64,000 bases of DNA. Origin: Variovorax sp. dw_308. GTDB lineage: Bacteria > Pseudomonadota > Gammaproteobacteria > Burkholderiales > Burkholderiaceae_C. Position 1 is the first letter of the stretch, and each line of letters starts with the position of its first letter. The translations under genes and the position numbers were made by a program. Where the stretch lies: NCBI RefSeq assembly GCF_019207085.1, contig NZ_JAATOM010000020.1:62001-126000 (forward strand). Reading direction: 5' to 3'. The notes beneath the pieces are model-generated. The model worked only from the letters and a program-made list of their open reading frames with translations, was not told the origin of the DNA and did not search any database. Shown here in pieces: positions 17,343 through 26,759 of this stretch.

Positions 17343-18767
17343 ATGACAACGTCGATGCGTTTGCTTTGGGCCGCCGCACCCGTGTTGCTGGCGAGTTGTG
17401 GCGGTGGGGGCGGTGGCGGTGGCGTCGCATTCCCCGTCGCGGCGGTCAGCCCGACCGCGACGGAGGGCGCGCCGGCACCTGCACCGGCGCCTGCCGGCAC
17501 CACGCCACCCGCACCGTCCCCTGCCGGCACGCCCGTTGCCGGACCGCCATCCGCACCCGCTCCAGCGCCCGGACCTTCAGCCGGACCTCCGGCCCCCCCC
17601 GCCGCCGGAACCCCGGTCGCCGCGCCACCACCCGCTGCCGCGCCGACGCCAGCGCCGCCGTCGGGTCCGCTCAAAGTGACCGAGGTGGCCACGGGCCTGC
17701 CTTCTCCCTGGTCGCTCGCCTTCCTGCCCGATGGCCGCATGCTCATCACGGAGCGCACGGGCCGATTGCACATCCGCAATGCCGATGCCTCTGCCATCAA
17801 TGGCGGCAACGATGTGGTGTGCTGCGTGCCCGCGGTCGACAGCACGGGCCAGGGCGGCTTGCTCGATGTCGCGCTCGATCCGGCCTTTGCCGCCAACAGG
17901 CGCATCTACATGACCTTCGCCGAAAGCGACGCCGCCGATGCCACGCTCAACGGCACCGCAGTGCTGCGCGCCGTGATCGATGCGGACAACCGCACGCTGT
18001 CGAATGTCACGGTCATCTATCGACAGGCGCCCAAAGTCGCGAGCGAGGGGCACTTCGGCTCGCGGCTCGCGTTCGACAACCAGGGCTACCTGTTCGTGAC
18101 GATGGGCGAGCGGCAGCTCGACACCCAGCGCGGCTTTGCGCAGGACTTGACGCGAGGCAATGGCAAGGTGGTGCGCATCACCACCGACGGCGCTCCGGCG
18201 CCCGGCAACCCGAACTTCGGCGTGGCGGGCGCGCAGCCGGCCATCTGGAGCTACGGTCACCGCAACCCGCAGGGCGCGGCCATGCGGCCCGGGACCAACC
18301 AGTTGTGGACCAGCGAGCACGGCCCGCAAGGCGGCGACGAGGTCAACCTGACGCAGGCGGGCCGCAACTACGGCTGGCCCATCATCAGCTACGGCCAGGA
18401 ATACGGCACGCTGACCCAGGTGGGCGAAGGCACGGCCAAGGCCGGCATGGAGCAACCCGCCTGGTACTGGCAGAAGTTCGACGGATCGGCCTGGACGCCG
18501 GGCACGCAGAAGTCGTCGACCGCGCCGAGTGGGATTGCCTTCTATTCGGCGTCGAACATCCCGGAATGGCAAGGCAACCTGTTCGTCGGGGCGCTTGCCG
18601 GCGTTTCGTTGTGGCGCCTGACGCTCAACGGCGATACGGTCACATCGCAAGAGCGCCTGCTGGCCGAGCGCGTCGAGCGCATCCGCGATGTGCGTCAGGG
18701 GCCGGACGGCTGGCTCTACGTGCTGACCGATGGCGCCAGCGGCAAGCTGCTGCGCCTCACGCGCTGA
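17343..18767 (+). CDS. PQQ-dependent sugar dehydrogenase-like lipoprotein (Asd/YliI family)
   Basis: A 474-residue predicted lipoprotein. A short signal ends in the lipobox LLAS-C at about residue 19, directly followed by eight glycines, then a roughly 80-residue Pro/Ala linker. The catalytic six-bladed propeller starts near residue 115 (LPSPWSLAFLPDGRMLITER) with GQGGLLDVALDPAF, FGSRLAFD, GHRNPQG and EHGPQGGDEVN, all typical of soluble aldose dehydrogenases that oxidise sugars with PQQ. It stands alone behind the ettA terminator and converges on the TAXI gene. Confidence 0.9.
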   Translation: MTTSMRLLWAAAPVLLASCGGGGGGGGVAFPVAAVSPTATEGAPAPAPAPAGTTPPAPSPAGTPVAGPPSAPAPAPGPSAGPPAPPAAGTPVAAPPPAAAPTPAPPSGPLKVTEVATGLPSPWSLAFLPDGRMLITERTGRLHIRNADASAINGGNDVVCCVPAVDSTGQGGLLDVALDPAFAANRRIYMTFAESDAADATLNGTAVLRAVIDADNRTLSNVTVIYRQAPKVASEGHFGSRLAFDNQGYLFVTMGERQLDTQRGFAQDLTRGNGKVVRITTDGAPAPGNPNFGVAGAQPAIWSYGHRNPQGAAMRPGTNQLWTSEHGPQGGDEVNLTQAGRNYGWPIISYGQEYGTLTQVGEGTAKAGMEQPAWYWQKFDGSAWTPGTQKSSTAPSGIAFYSASNIPEWQGNLFVGALAGVSLWRLTLNGDTVTSQERLLAERVERIRDVRQGPDGWLYVLTDGASGKLLRLTR

Positions 18768-18776
18768 CCGGACACT

Positions 18777-20114
18777 TCACTCCCGTGCGGCGAGCACCCG
18801 CTTGCGCACGGCGAAGATGTTGTTGCGCAGCGCATAAAGCTCGTCGGCATACGACAGCGGCACGGCCACCTTGTTGACCTTGCGGTCGATGTCGTCGAGC
18901 TCCTTGAGGAGCGCATCGTGCTCGCCGGTGCCGTTTTCCAGCTTCGCCTCCACCTCGCGCAGCCGCGCGTACCAGCGGAACACGCGCGAGCGCACGCGGA
19001 AGGTGTAGAGCGGCGGCACCACCTTCGACAGCGGCAGCATCAGCACGATCAGGCCGCCGATCACCAGCCACATGCGCTCGACCAGATTGCTCGCCCAGAA
19101 CGGCAGGTAGCGTTGCCAGAACGGCGGCGTGCCGTTGATGGCGCGGTCGCCCTCGGGGCTGACCGGCAGTTCGCTGGTGCGCGTGTTGGGGAAATCGCGT
19201 GCGCGATTGAACCAGCCCGCCTCGCCGTGCAGCTTCTGCGCGGTCTGCGCGAACAGCTGGCGCAAGGCCGGGTGGGTCTGCTCGCGCGACAGCAGCGAGG
19301 TCGTGGCGGCCAGCAGCGCCACGTCGTGCGGCGGAATGTCCTTGTCCAGCGTGACCACGCCGCGCGGCAAGGCCACGGGAGACAGGAAGGCGAAGCGCCG
19401 CGCGTAGGCGTCGCCCTGGTCGAAGGGCATCAGCTTGATGTTCGGCGCACGCATCAGTTCACGCACCAGCGGCGACTGCGGCGCCGACGCGAGCACGACC
19501 ACATCGATCAGCCCGGCCTGCAGCGCCGCGTCGGCCGGCGCCGGGTCGAGGTTCGAAAGCTCCATGTCCTTCGCGTCCATGTGGTTGGCGGCGAACAGCT
19601 TGTCCATGATCTGCGGCACGCCGCTGCCGGGCTTGTCGACATTGACGCGCAGGCCCTTCAGTTGCGCCAACGACGTGAGCAAGCCCGTCTTGCGGTCGAT
19701 CTTGCGGCCCGCCTCCTCGCGGTAGAACACCCACACCGGCTCGTAGAACAGGCTGCCCAGCGAGGTGATGCCCGCCTCTTCATCCGCCACCGCATCGGCC
19801 GCGCCGCCGCGCACGAAGGCCACGTCGGCGCCGCCGCTGCGCAGCAGCGCCAGGTTGTCGAGCGCGCCCTCGGTGGTCTTCAACTCGACCTTGATGCCGC
19901 TGGCGGCGAGCGCCTGCTGGTAGCGCTTGCCGAACTCGGCATAGGCGCTGCCCTGGGGCCCGGTCGCCAGCACGACGCTCTTGGGCGGCTGCGGGTCGAG
20001 GTACCAGTACGCCGCGATCAGCAGCCCGATCACGATGAAGATCACAGGCCCGACCGAGACGATCAGGTCCCGGATGGTCAGCAGAAAGAGACGAAGTGCG
20101 CGTGGCATGTGCAT
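18777..20114 (-). CDS. TAXI family TRAP-type solute-binding protein, membrane-anchored
   Basis: A 445-residue protein. A transmembrane helix at about residues 19-40 is followed by a TAXI-type binding domain (VVLATGPQGSAYAEFGKRYQQAL at its start), and a second membrane helix near residue 345 (MWLVIGGLIVLMLPLSKV). The remaining 90 residues are charged and possibly coiled coil. TAXI proteins normally feed a fused TRAP permease, but no TRAP permease gene is in the window. The C-terminal anchor and cytoplasmic tail are not part of a simple periplasmic binding protein, so sensing is as likely as transport. Confidence 0.85.
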   Translation of the reverse strand: MHMPRALRLFLLTIRDLIVSVGPVIFIVIGLLIAAYWYLDPQPPKSVVLATGPQGSAYAEFGKRYQQALAASGIKVELKTTEGALDNLALLRSGGADVAFVRGGAADAVADEEAGITSLGSLFYEPVWVFYREEAGRKIDRKTGLLTSLAQLKGLRVNVDKPGSGVPQIMDKLFAANHMDAKDMELSNLDPAPADAALQAGLIDVVVLASAPQSPLVRELMRAPNIKLMPFDQGDAYARRFAFLSPVALPRGVVTLDKDIPPHDVALLAATTSLLSREQTHPALRQLFAQTAQKLHGEAGWFNRARDFPNTRTSELPVSPEGDRAINGTPPFWQRYLPFWASNLVERMWLVIGGLIVLMLPLSKVVPPLYTFRVRSRVFRWYARLREVEAKLENGTGEHDALLKELDDIDRKVNKVAVPLSYADELYALRNNIFAVRKRVLAARE

Positions 20115-20278
20115 CGAAAGTGTTCAGGTAGGGGCTGCTGCAGGCAAAGCATTTGACGCGCCTTCCGTCTCGTCGTGAGAATGGCAGACGCGTTGCACTT
20201 GGTAACACGCCAGTGTGATCGTCGTGCGTTGAAAGCAGGCTGCGTCTTCCGCACGAGCGGCCTTTCAGGGGGAATGAA

Positions 20279-21043
20279 GTGACTATACAAACGCCGGGCG
20301 CCGGCTGGGCCATGAGCCTGGAAAAGGTCGATCATGCCAATTCACTGATGCAGTGGATGGATGGGCCGCTTCAGGAGCTGGTGCCGCATCGTGCGGCGGT
20401 GGCTGGCCAGGCCCTGGCCCATTCGGCCGGCTATACCGGGATACAGCTGATCAACGCGAGCCTTCCCGAGCCGTACCTGAAATCGATTGTGCGGCTTGGT
20501 GCGAATGTGATCAGCCCGCTGATGACCCGGATCATGTCCTCCAACAAGGGGCACCTCTTTTTCGACGCGGGCCGCGCAGGCGACATCGAGGGCCTGGACC
20601 CCCGGTGGCTGGCCGGTTTCACGGGTGCCGGCTTGTACAACCTGCTGGGCCTGACGGGTATTTTTGCGCACGGACCGGAGCACTTCATGGCCTCGATTGC
20701 GTTGTACAACGTGCCGCCCGAATTCGAGGCACGCGGCGAAGCGCTGAAGCATGCGCTGCTGCCTGCGCTTCACAGGGCACTGTGTCGGGTGCAGCCGTCG
20801 CCGATGGCGGTGCCCGATGCACCGGCCAGGCGCCTCAGGTTGACACCGGTGGAAACCGACATCGTCCGACTTCTGATTCAGGGCAAGACCAACAAGGAGA
20901 TCGGCCAGTTGCTCGGCAAGAGCGCCGAAACCATCAAGAGCAGGATCAGCCCGCTCATGCGCCGATGCGGCGTGAAGAACCGGACCGAACTGGTCTCGAT
21001 GATCCTGGCGACCCAGCCCGATCTCGCGAGGCCAAATGATTGA
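20279..21043 (+). CDS. LuxR-type transcriptional regulator
   Basis: A 254-residue protein. The N-terminal 175 residues match no sensor domain I recognise; the C terminus is a GerE/LuxR helix-turn-helix (LTPVETDIVRLLIQGKTNKEIGQLLGKSAETIKSRI). It lacks a receiver domain. The GTG start at 20279 is preceded by CAGGGGG at good distance. It diverges from the TAXI gene across 164 bases, so it may regulate that gene, though this is inference from position only. Confidence 0.87.
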   Translation: MTIQTPGAGWAMSLEKVDHANSLMQWMDGPLQELVPHRAAVAGQALAHSAGYTGIQLINASLPEPYLKSIVRLGANVISPLMTRIMSSNKGHLFFDAGRAGDIEGLDPRWLAGFTGAGLYNLLGLTGIFAHGPEHFMASIALYNVPPEFEARGEALKHALLPALHRALCRVQPSPMAVPDAPARRLRLTPVETDIVRLLIQGKTNKEIGQLLGKSAETIKSRISPLMRRCGVKNRTELVSMILATQPDLARPND

Positions 21044-21247
21044 CCGCGCGGCATGCACGCATGGCATACAAACCAGGTATGCAGGAATGAATGCACCCAA
21101 GCGGGGGAATTGATACGAGACCGTCCAATATCTACATTTCATGGGCCGGTTCGCTGCTCGTCGACATCGGCCAGGCCGCATGAAAACGCCTCCCAGTCAT
21201 CGTGCCGATGGGCGGCGGCCTGAACCTACCGAGCGGGAGGTGTGCCT

Positions 21248-21601
21248 ATGACACAAGAAAGCCTGCGTCTTCCGGTTGCCGCGCAGGTCGCGGTGCAGGT
21301 GGTATCGATCGGATTGCTTGCCGTGCTGGCGGGGCAGGACATCTTTCCCGAATTTCGGCTGGTCAGCGACTTGGTGCGTTGCGCGGCGGGATGCGGATTG
21401 GTCCTCGTCGCACTGGACCTGGTGGCTGTCGTGCGGGGCGACTTCGACAAGCTTTCGCTCGACCACGCACCGACGATCGGGCCGCGCGCGAAGCCGGGCG
21501 TGCCGGCTGCCTTCGCAGCGCCGCCGCTACCGCAGGTCCCGCGCGGCCAGCGCATGGCGGCCGCCCACCGTCAGCGATTCCGCAGCACGCACGGCGCGTA
21601 G
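21248..21601 (+). CDS. Hypothetical small membrane protein
   Basis: A 117-residue reading frame with a strong GGGAGGTG ribosome-binding site before ATG 21248. Two hydrophobic stretches (about residues 10-28 and 40-62) suggest a membrane protein with a Pro/Ala/Arg-rich tail. I do not recognise it. The last 75 bases overlap the 3' end of the P1-family peptidase gene on the other strand, so the true 3' end of this frame deserves caution. Confidence 0.55.
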   Translation: MTQESLRLPVAAQVAVQVVSIGLLAVLAGQDIFPEFRLVSDLVRCAAGCGLVLVALDLVAVVRGDFDKLSLDHAPTIGPRAKPGVPAAFAAPPLPQVPRGQRMAAAHRQRFRSTHGA

Positions 21602-22534
21602 CGTCGCCCGCGCCACTGCCTCGGCCGCCATCGCGCTCAGCACGGTCATGCCCGGCGTGGCGCCGGTGTCGGGCGTGCGGCAGGTCGCGAGCGCGAACAG
21701 CGTGTCGCCGTCGCTCATCGTGTGGACCGGGTTGATGCTGCGCGCCAGCCCATCGTGCGCCGCCATCGCGAGGCGATTGGCCTGCACCTTGGTCAGCACC
21801 GCATCGGTCGCGACCACGCCGAGTGTCGTGTTGGTGCCGGCCAGCAATGGCTGGGGCAACTCGCCGCGCAGCAGCGCACGGCGGGTGTCGAGCAATGAGC
21901 GGCCGTCCGCCGTGAGCGCGCCGGCCACCACCTGGCCGGTGTCGGGGTCGATCACATCGCCCAGTGCGTTGCATGCGACCAGCGCGCCGACCGTGACGCC
22001 GGCCACGGTCACGGAAGCCGTGCCGATGCCACCCTTCATGGCCCGGTCGATGCCGAACAGCTTGCCCACCAGCGCGCCGCTGCCGGCCCCGACATTGCCT
22101 TCGGCCGGCGGCTGGCGCGAAGCCGCCTGGCAGGCCGCGTAGCCCGCCGCCGCGTCGGGCCGGATGCGCGGGTCGCCCATCGGCAGGTCGAACAGCACGG
22201 CGGCCGGCACGATGGGCAGCGTGCCGTAGCGCACATCCATGCCCACGCCGCGCTCCTCCAGCCAGCGCACCGCGCCTTCCGCGGCGGCCAGGCCCCAGGC
22301 GCTGCCGCCGGCGAGCATCACGCCATGCACGCGCTCGACCAGGTTGCCAGGGGCCAGCAGATCGGTCTCGCGCGTGCCGGGCGCAGCACCGCGCACGTCG
22401 ACGCCGCCGACCGCGCCTTCGCGCGTGAGGATCACGGTGCAACCGGTCGGACGGCGGGTGTCGGAGAAGTGGCCGACCTCGATGCCGGCGACGTCGGTGA
22501 TGGCGCCTGCGGGCGGCAATGGAGTGTGGGACAT
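21527..22534 (-). CDS. P1 family peptidase (DmpA/BapA-like aminopeptidase)
   Basis: A 335-residue member of the DmpA group, N-terminal-nucleophile hydrolases that split themselves into two chains and release N-terminal D/L- or beta-amino acids. Characteristic blocks are AITDVAGIEVGHFSD, GGSAWGLAAAEGAV, the Gly-rich GNVGAGSGA and GTNTTLGVVATDA, where the autocatalytic nucleophile is expected. The start MSHTPLPPAGAITDV is used. It diverges from an acyl-CoA synthetase gene. Confidence 0.9.
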   Translation of the reverse strand: MSHTPLPPAGAITDVAGIEVGHFSDTRRPTGCTVILTREGAVGGVDVRGAAPGTRETDLLAPGNLVERVHGVMLAGGSAWGLAAAEGAVRWLEERGVGMDVRYGTLPIVPAAVLFDLPMGDPRIRPDAAAGYAACQAASRQPPAEGNVGAGSGALVGKLFGIDRAMKGGIGTASVTVAGVTVGALVACNALGDVIDPDTGQVVAGALTADGRSLLDTRRALLRGELPQPLLAGTNTTLGVVATDAVLTKVQANRLAMAAHDGLARSINPVHTMSDGDTLFALATCRTPDTGATPGMTVLSAMAAEAVARATLRAVRAAESLTVGGRHALAARDLR

Positions 22535-22672
22535 CGGCGGCGATGATAAGGCGGGGCACGGGCGGGCCTGCGCCACGTTGCATGAGGCTGGCCCGGATTG
22601 CCACGCGCCCATCCAGAGGCGACGATGTGCTCGCCGACTTTTCCATCTTCACGAAACCACGGAGACACGCCC

Positions 22673-24322
22673 ATGCTGGGATTGATGCAGGACCGCCCTT
22701 TGCTTATCTCTTCGCTCGTCGAGCATGCGGCCACCTTTCATCCGGACACCGAGATCGTCTCGCGCCTGCCCGAGGGCACGGTGCACCGCACGAACTGGCG
22801 CGGCATCCGGGACCGCGCCAAGCAGGTCGCCAGGGCGCTGGGCGCGCTGGGTGTGCGGCCGGGCGATCGCGTCGGTACGCTGGCGTGGAATTCCCATCGG
22901 CACCTGGAGCTGTACTACGGCGTGTCGGGCATGGGCGCGGTGCTGCATACCGTGAACCCGCGGCTCTTTCCGGAGCAGATCGACTACATCATCAACCACG
23001 CCGAGGACAGCGTGCTGATGTTCGACGTGATGTTCGCACCGCTGGTCGAGAAGCTGGCGCCGAAACTGCAGTCCGTGAAGGCCTTCGTCGCGATGACCGA
23101 CCGCGCGCACATGCCAGCGGCCGACCTGCCCAACTTGCTGTGCTTCGAAGACATCGTCAGTGCGCAGGGCACCGATTACATCTGGCCCGAGTTCGACGAA
23201 CGTTCCGCCTCGTCGCTCTGCTACACCTCGGGCACCACCGGCAACCCCAAGGGCGTGCTGTATTCGCATCGCTCGACCGTGTTGCACAGCCTGATGGAAC
23301 TGGCGCCCGACACCTTCGGCATCAGCTCGACCGAGACCCTGCTGCTGGTCGTGCCGATGTTCCATGCCAACGGCTGGGGCACGCCGTATGCCGCGGCCAT
23401 GGTGGGCGCCAAGATGGTGTTCCCCGGCCCGCACCTCGACGGTCACAGCGTCTACACGCTGATGCGCGACGAGAGGGTGACCTTCTCCCAAGGCGTGCCC
23501 ACGGTGTGGATGCTGCTGTTCCAGTACCTCGATGCGCATCCCGAACTGGATGCGCGCGCGCTCGGCATCAAGCGCATCGGCATCGGCGGTGCGGCGCTGT
23601 CGCGCGCCATGCTGGAGCGCTTCGAGCGCGATTTCGGCGCCGAGGTGGTCCAGGGATGGGGCATGACCGAGACCAGCCCCATCGGCGCCATCAACACGCT
23701 GCTGGACAAGCACAAGCGGATGCCCGAGGAAGACCAGCTCAGGATCAAGCTCAAGCAGGGCCGCGGCGTCTGGGGCGTGGACCTGAAGATCGTCGACGAC
23801 GAGGGCACGGTGCAGCCCTGGGACGGCAAGGCCTTCGGCCACCTCTACGTGCGCGGCCCGTGGATTGCGAGTGGCTACTACCGCGGCGAAGGCGGATCGC
23901 CACTCGACGCCGAAGGCTACTTCCGCACCGGCGACATCGCGACCATCGACCCCGATGGCTTCCTGCAACTGGTGGATCGCGCCAAGGACGTGATCAAGTC
24001 GGGCGGCGAATGGATCTCGTCGATCGACGTCGAGAACGCGGCGATGGGCTGCCCCGGCGTCGCCGAGGCCTGCATCATCGGCGTGTCGCATCCGACCTGG
24101 CAGGAGCGGCCGCTGCTGCTCATCGTCAGGCGGCCGGGGCACGAAGTCACGCGCGAGCAGGTGCTCGAATTTCTCGGCCAACGCATCGCCAAGTGGTGGT
24201 TGCCCGACGAGGTGCTGTTCGTGCCCGAACTGCCGCACACCGCCACCGGCAAGCTGCTGAAGATGAAGCTGCGCGAACAGTACCGCGACTACGTGTTGCC
24301 GACGGCAGTCGCCGCGACGTAG
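22673..24322 (+). CDS. Acyl-CoA synthetase (AMP-forming)
   Basis: A 549-residue ANL-superfamily ligase. It has the P-loop-like YTSGTTGNPKGV, GWGMTETSP, the hinge TGDIATIDPDGFLQLVDR and the C-terminal catalytic lysine motif HTATGKLLKMKLRE. The overall pattern fits medium/long-chain or methylthiopropionate-type CoA ligases (FadD/DmdB-like). ATG 22673 is preceded by CGGAGA. No beta-oxidation genes are adjacent, so the substrate is unknown. Confidence 0.93.
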   Translation: MLGLMQDRPLLISSLVEHAATFHPDTEIVSRLPEGTVHRTNWRGIRDRAKQVARALGALGVRPGDRVGTLAWNSHRHLELYYGVSGMGAVLHTVNPRLFPEQIDYIINHAEDSVLMFDVMFAPLVEKLAPKLQSVKAFVAMTDRAHMPAADLPNLLCFEDIVSAQGTDYIWPEFDERSASSLCYTSGTTGNPKGVLYSHRSTVLHSLMELAPDTFGISSTETLLLVVPMFHANGWGTPYAAAMVGAKMVFPGPHLDGHSVYTLMRDERVTFSQGVPTVWMLLFQYLDAHPELDARALGIKRIGIGGAALSRAMLERFERDFGAEVVQGWGMTETSPIGAINTLLDKHKRMPEEDQLRIKLKQGRGVWGVDLKIVDDEGTVQPWDGKAFGHLYVRGPWIASGYYRGEGGSPLDAEGYFRTGDIATIDPDGFLQLVDRAKDVIKSGGEWISSIDVENAAMGCPGVAEACIIGVSHPTWQERPLLLIVRRPGHEVTREQVLEFLGQRIAKWWLPDEVLFVPELPHTATGKLLKMKLREQYRDYVLPTAVAAT

Positions 24323-24346
24323 CCGGCCACCGCCAGTCGCGCCCGT

Positions 24347-25747
24347 TCAGTCGGGCTCGACGACTGCCTCGACCTGTGCCGACAGCACGGCCTTCCTCAG
24401 CACGTCGTGGTCGCGTTCGTTCTGGTCCGCGTAGGCGCTTGCGAACTTGGCGATCGCCTTGTCGAAGGCGTCGCTCTTGCCGAGGTACCCGCTGATCTGC
24501 GCGGGCGCGCCGGAGCGCGCATGGGCACGCGCGAGCGTCCAGCCGCACAGCATGGCGTAGTCGTTCATGACGCCCGGAGAGAAGGCATCGACCAGCGCGC
24601 TGACCTTCATGTCCCGGAGTTGCCGCACGAAGAAATGGCGGCCGAGACCGCCCTCGGTCCAGCCGAGGAAGATGTCGCTGGCCGACTGGATCAGGCGGTA
24701 GCCGTTCACCACGCGCTGGCCGTGGTTGGGGTGCAGGCTCTTGCCGGCGTAGGCCTCCAGCACCGACGCGCGCGCCTCCTTCACCTGCAGGAAGAGTGGG
24801 TCGCTCTTGCCGGCCATCAGCAGCATCACGGCGCAGAAGGTGCCGACGCTGCCGACGCCCACCACCTTGATCGCGACGTCCTTGATTTCGTAGCGGTCGA
24901 TCAGGGCGCGCCTGTCTTCCTGCACCGATTCGCGGTAGGTGCCGAAGGCCTCGCGGGTGCGGTCGAGCAGGGATTGCTCGTGCTCGTCGCGCGGGTGGTA
25001 GATGAGCGGCGGGTTGTCCTTGATGGCCGGCGCCGCTCCCGCCAGTGCTGCGAGCTTGGGAAAGTCGTGCTCGAGCACGCTGCGCTGGCGTGCCGCGTCC
25101 ACGCGCTTCTGCATGCGCTTGCGGGTCGAGTCGTCGCCGATGGTTTTCAGCGCCTCCTCGATCTCGACGCATGAATACCAGACGTCCAGCACCGACATCC
25201 GGCTGTACTCGTCCATGCGTTCGCGATAGCTGCGCACGCAGGCAAGCGCCGCATCGCGCGCGGCGCTCGCGCTGAACCCGTTGTTGCGGCCTGCGACCAC
25301 GAAGCTGGCCGCCAGCCGCTTGACGTCCCACTCCCAGGGCGCGGGGAGCGTCTCGTCCATGTCGTTGATGTCGAAGATCATCCGCCGCTCCGGCGTGGCA
25401 AAGGCGCCGAAGTTCATCAGGTGGCAGTCGCCGCACGCCTGCACGCGCATGCCGGTGACGCGCGTGTGCGCCAAGTCGTCCGCCATGTTGAGCGCGGCAC
25501 CGCGATAGAAGGTGAAGGGCGTGCGCACCATGCGGCCCATCCGCAGCGGCACCAGCTGCGGGTCGCGGCCCTGGTTGGCCTGGGCCAACACGGCCAACGG
25601 GTCGGGGCGGCGGGACGACGGTTGCCACGCGGCGTGCGATTCGCGCGGGCACTTCTCGCGCATGCCCTTGCCGAGCGCCTGCTGTTCGGCGCGCGATAGG
25701 CGTGGTTGCGCTGGCGCGGCGAGCTTCTTCTTCTGTTCCTTTGCCAC
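24347..25747 (-). CDS. DUF2252 family protein
   Basis: A 466-residue protein of the DUF2252 family, whose fold resembles aminoglycoside phosphotransferases and protein kinases. Recognisable blocks are RMVRTPFTFYRGAA, GDCHLMNFGAFATPER, FDINDMDETLPAPWEWDVKRLAAS and DVAIKVVGVGSVGT. The function of the family is not established. GTG 25747 is chosen because GGAG lies about six bases upstream. The gene converges on the acyl-CoA synthetase and diverges from the nuclease gene. Confidence 0.9.
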   Translation of the reverse strand: MAKEQKKKLAAPAQPRLSRAEQQALGKGMREKCPRESHAAWQPSSRRPDPLAVLAQANQGRDPQLVPLRMGRMVRTPFTFYRGAALNMADDLAHTRVTGMRVQACGDCHLMNFGAFATPERRMIFDINDMDETLPAPWEWDVKRLAASFVVAGRNNGFSASAARDAALACVRSYRERMDEYSRMSVLDVWYSCVEIEEALKTIGDDSTRKRMQKRVDAARQRSVLEHDFPKLAALAGAAPAIKDNPPLIYHPRDEHEQSLLDRTREAFGTYRESVQEDRRALIDRYEIKDVAIKVVGVGSVGTFCAVMLLMAGKSDPLFLQVKEARASVLEAYAGKSLHPNHGQRVVNGYRLIQSASDIFLGWTEGGLGRHFFVRQLRDMKVSALVDAFSPGVMNDYAMLCGWTLARAHARSGAPAQISGYLGKSDAFDKAIAKFASAYADQNERDHDVLRKAVLSAQVEAVVEPD

Positions 25748-25825
25748 ATGTACTCCATTCAGCCGCGATCGAGGCTGGCGGCATTGAGCGTAGCGCAACT
25801 CGATTTGTTTGGCACCATATGCTTC

Positions 25826-26326
25826 ATGCCCATTGCCGCCGCCGCCATCCTTTGCCTCGTCCTCTCCGTCTCGGATGGCGACACCCTCAAGGCGCTCTGC
25901 GACGAAGCAGCGCTGCCGCAGAACCTCGTCACGGTTCGCCTCGCGGGCATCGATGCACCGGAGAGCAACCAGGCTTTCGGGCATCGCGCCAGGCAGGCAT
26001 TGCAGGGGCTCGTGCTCGACAGGATGGTGGCGCTCGAATGCCGTGCCAGCCCGGATCGCTACGGCAGGAGCGTGTGCAGGGTGATGGTCGCGCCGTCTTC
26101 ATGCACGCGAGAGCCGTGTGCCAGGACGCTGGACGCGGGGCTCGCCATGGTCACGCTGGGCCTGGCGTGGTGGGAGCCGCATTTCGCGAGGGAACAGACG
26201 CCGCAGGAGCGCGGCCAGTATGAGTTTGCGGAGTACGAGGCAAGGGCGAAGCACGCGGGGCTGTGGAAGGACGACGATCCGGTGGCGCCATGGACCTGGC
26301 GCCAGGAGCACCCGCGTCCGCGCTGA
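25826..26326 (+). CDS. Thermonuclease (SNase-like) family protein
   Basis: A 166-residue protein with a predicted signal peptide (MPIAAAAILCLVLSVSDG; the hydrophobic part is short) and an SNase OB-fold. The core VSDGDTLKA, VRLAGIDAPES and the DRYGRSVCRV strand carry the Asp, Arg and Glu positions used for calcium-dependent phosphodiester cleavage. Four cysteines after residue 70 could form disulfides, consistent with export. A much longer upstream frame is open to 25706, but ATG 25826 fits the family best. Confidence 0.85.
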   Translation: MPIAAAAILCLVLSVSDGDTLKALCDEAALPQNLVTVRLAGIDAPESNQAFGHRARQALQGLVLDRMVALECRASPDRYGRSVCRVMVAPSSCTREPCARTLDAGLAMVTLGLAWWEPHFAREQTPQERGQYEFAEYEARAKHAGLWKDDDPVAPWTWRQEHPRPR

Positions 26327-26342
26327 TAGCGCGGGGGCTGGA

Positions 26343-26561
26343 TCAGTGGAGCGTGTTCGGCCCGTCCTGCGCCGCGTGCGCTTCGGCGCGGCGCTCGAGG
26401 GCGGCAATGCCGGCCATCATCGCGGCCGTGTAGGTGGGCATCGGGCCGGCGGCGTAGTCGACCGGCACCGGGTTCTGGTCGGGCGATTCCTGCTTGAGCA
26501 GGACCCAGCAATAGTGGCCCGGTATGGGCTCGTCGACGATCAGTTCAATGTGCGTGCTCAT
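26343..26561 (-). CDS. Hypothetical 72-residue protein
   Basis: A small acidic protein (MSTHIELIVDEPIPGHYCWVL) with AAGPMPTYTAAMMAGIAALERRAE toward the end, suggesting a helix. AAAGGACA precedes the ATG. No family recognised. It converges on the nuclease gene, ending 16 bases from its stop. Confidence 0.65.
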   Translation of the reverse strand: MSTHIELIVDEPIPGHYCWVLLKQESPDQNPVPVDYAAGPMPTYTAAMMAGIAALERRAEAHAAQDGPNTLH

Positions 26562-26759
26562 GGCGTGTCCTTTCGCGGGGGATCCGTTCTCGCGGCTCGC
26601 AGACTTAGAACGAACGGCCTCGACGGATTTGAAACTCCCGCGTCCAGACTAACTTTTGTCGTAGCGGCAATCCAGTGGCCGGCCGGTCGAAGAAGGCCTC
26701 CGGCGTGATCAGTTGCACGCTCGCGCCACGAATCGCCGGGGCCTCTCAAAGCCGAGTGG

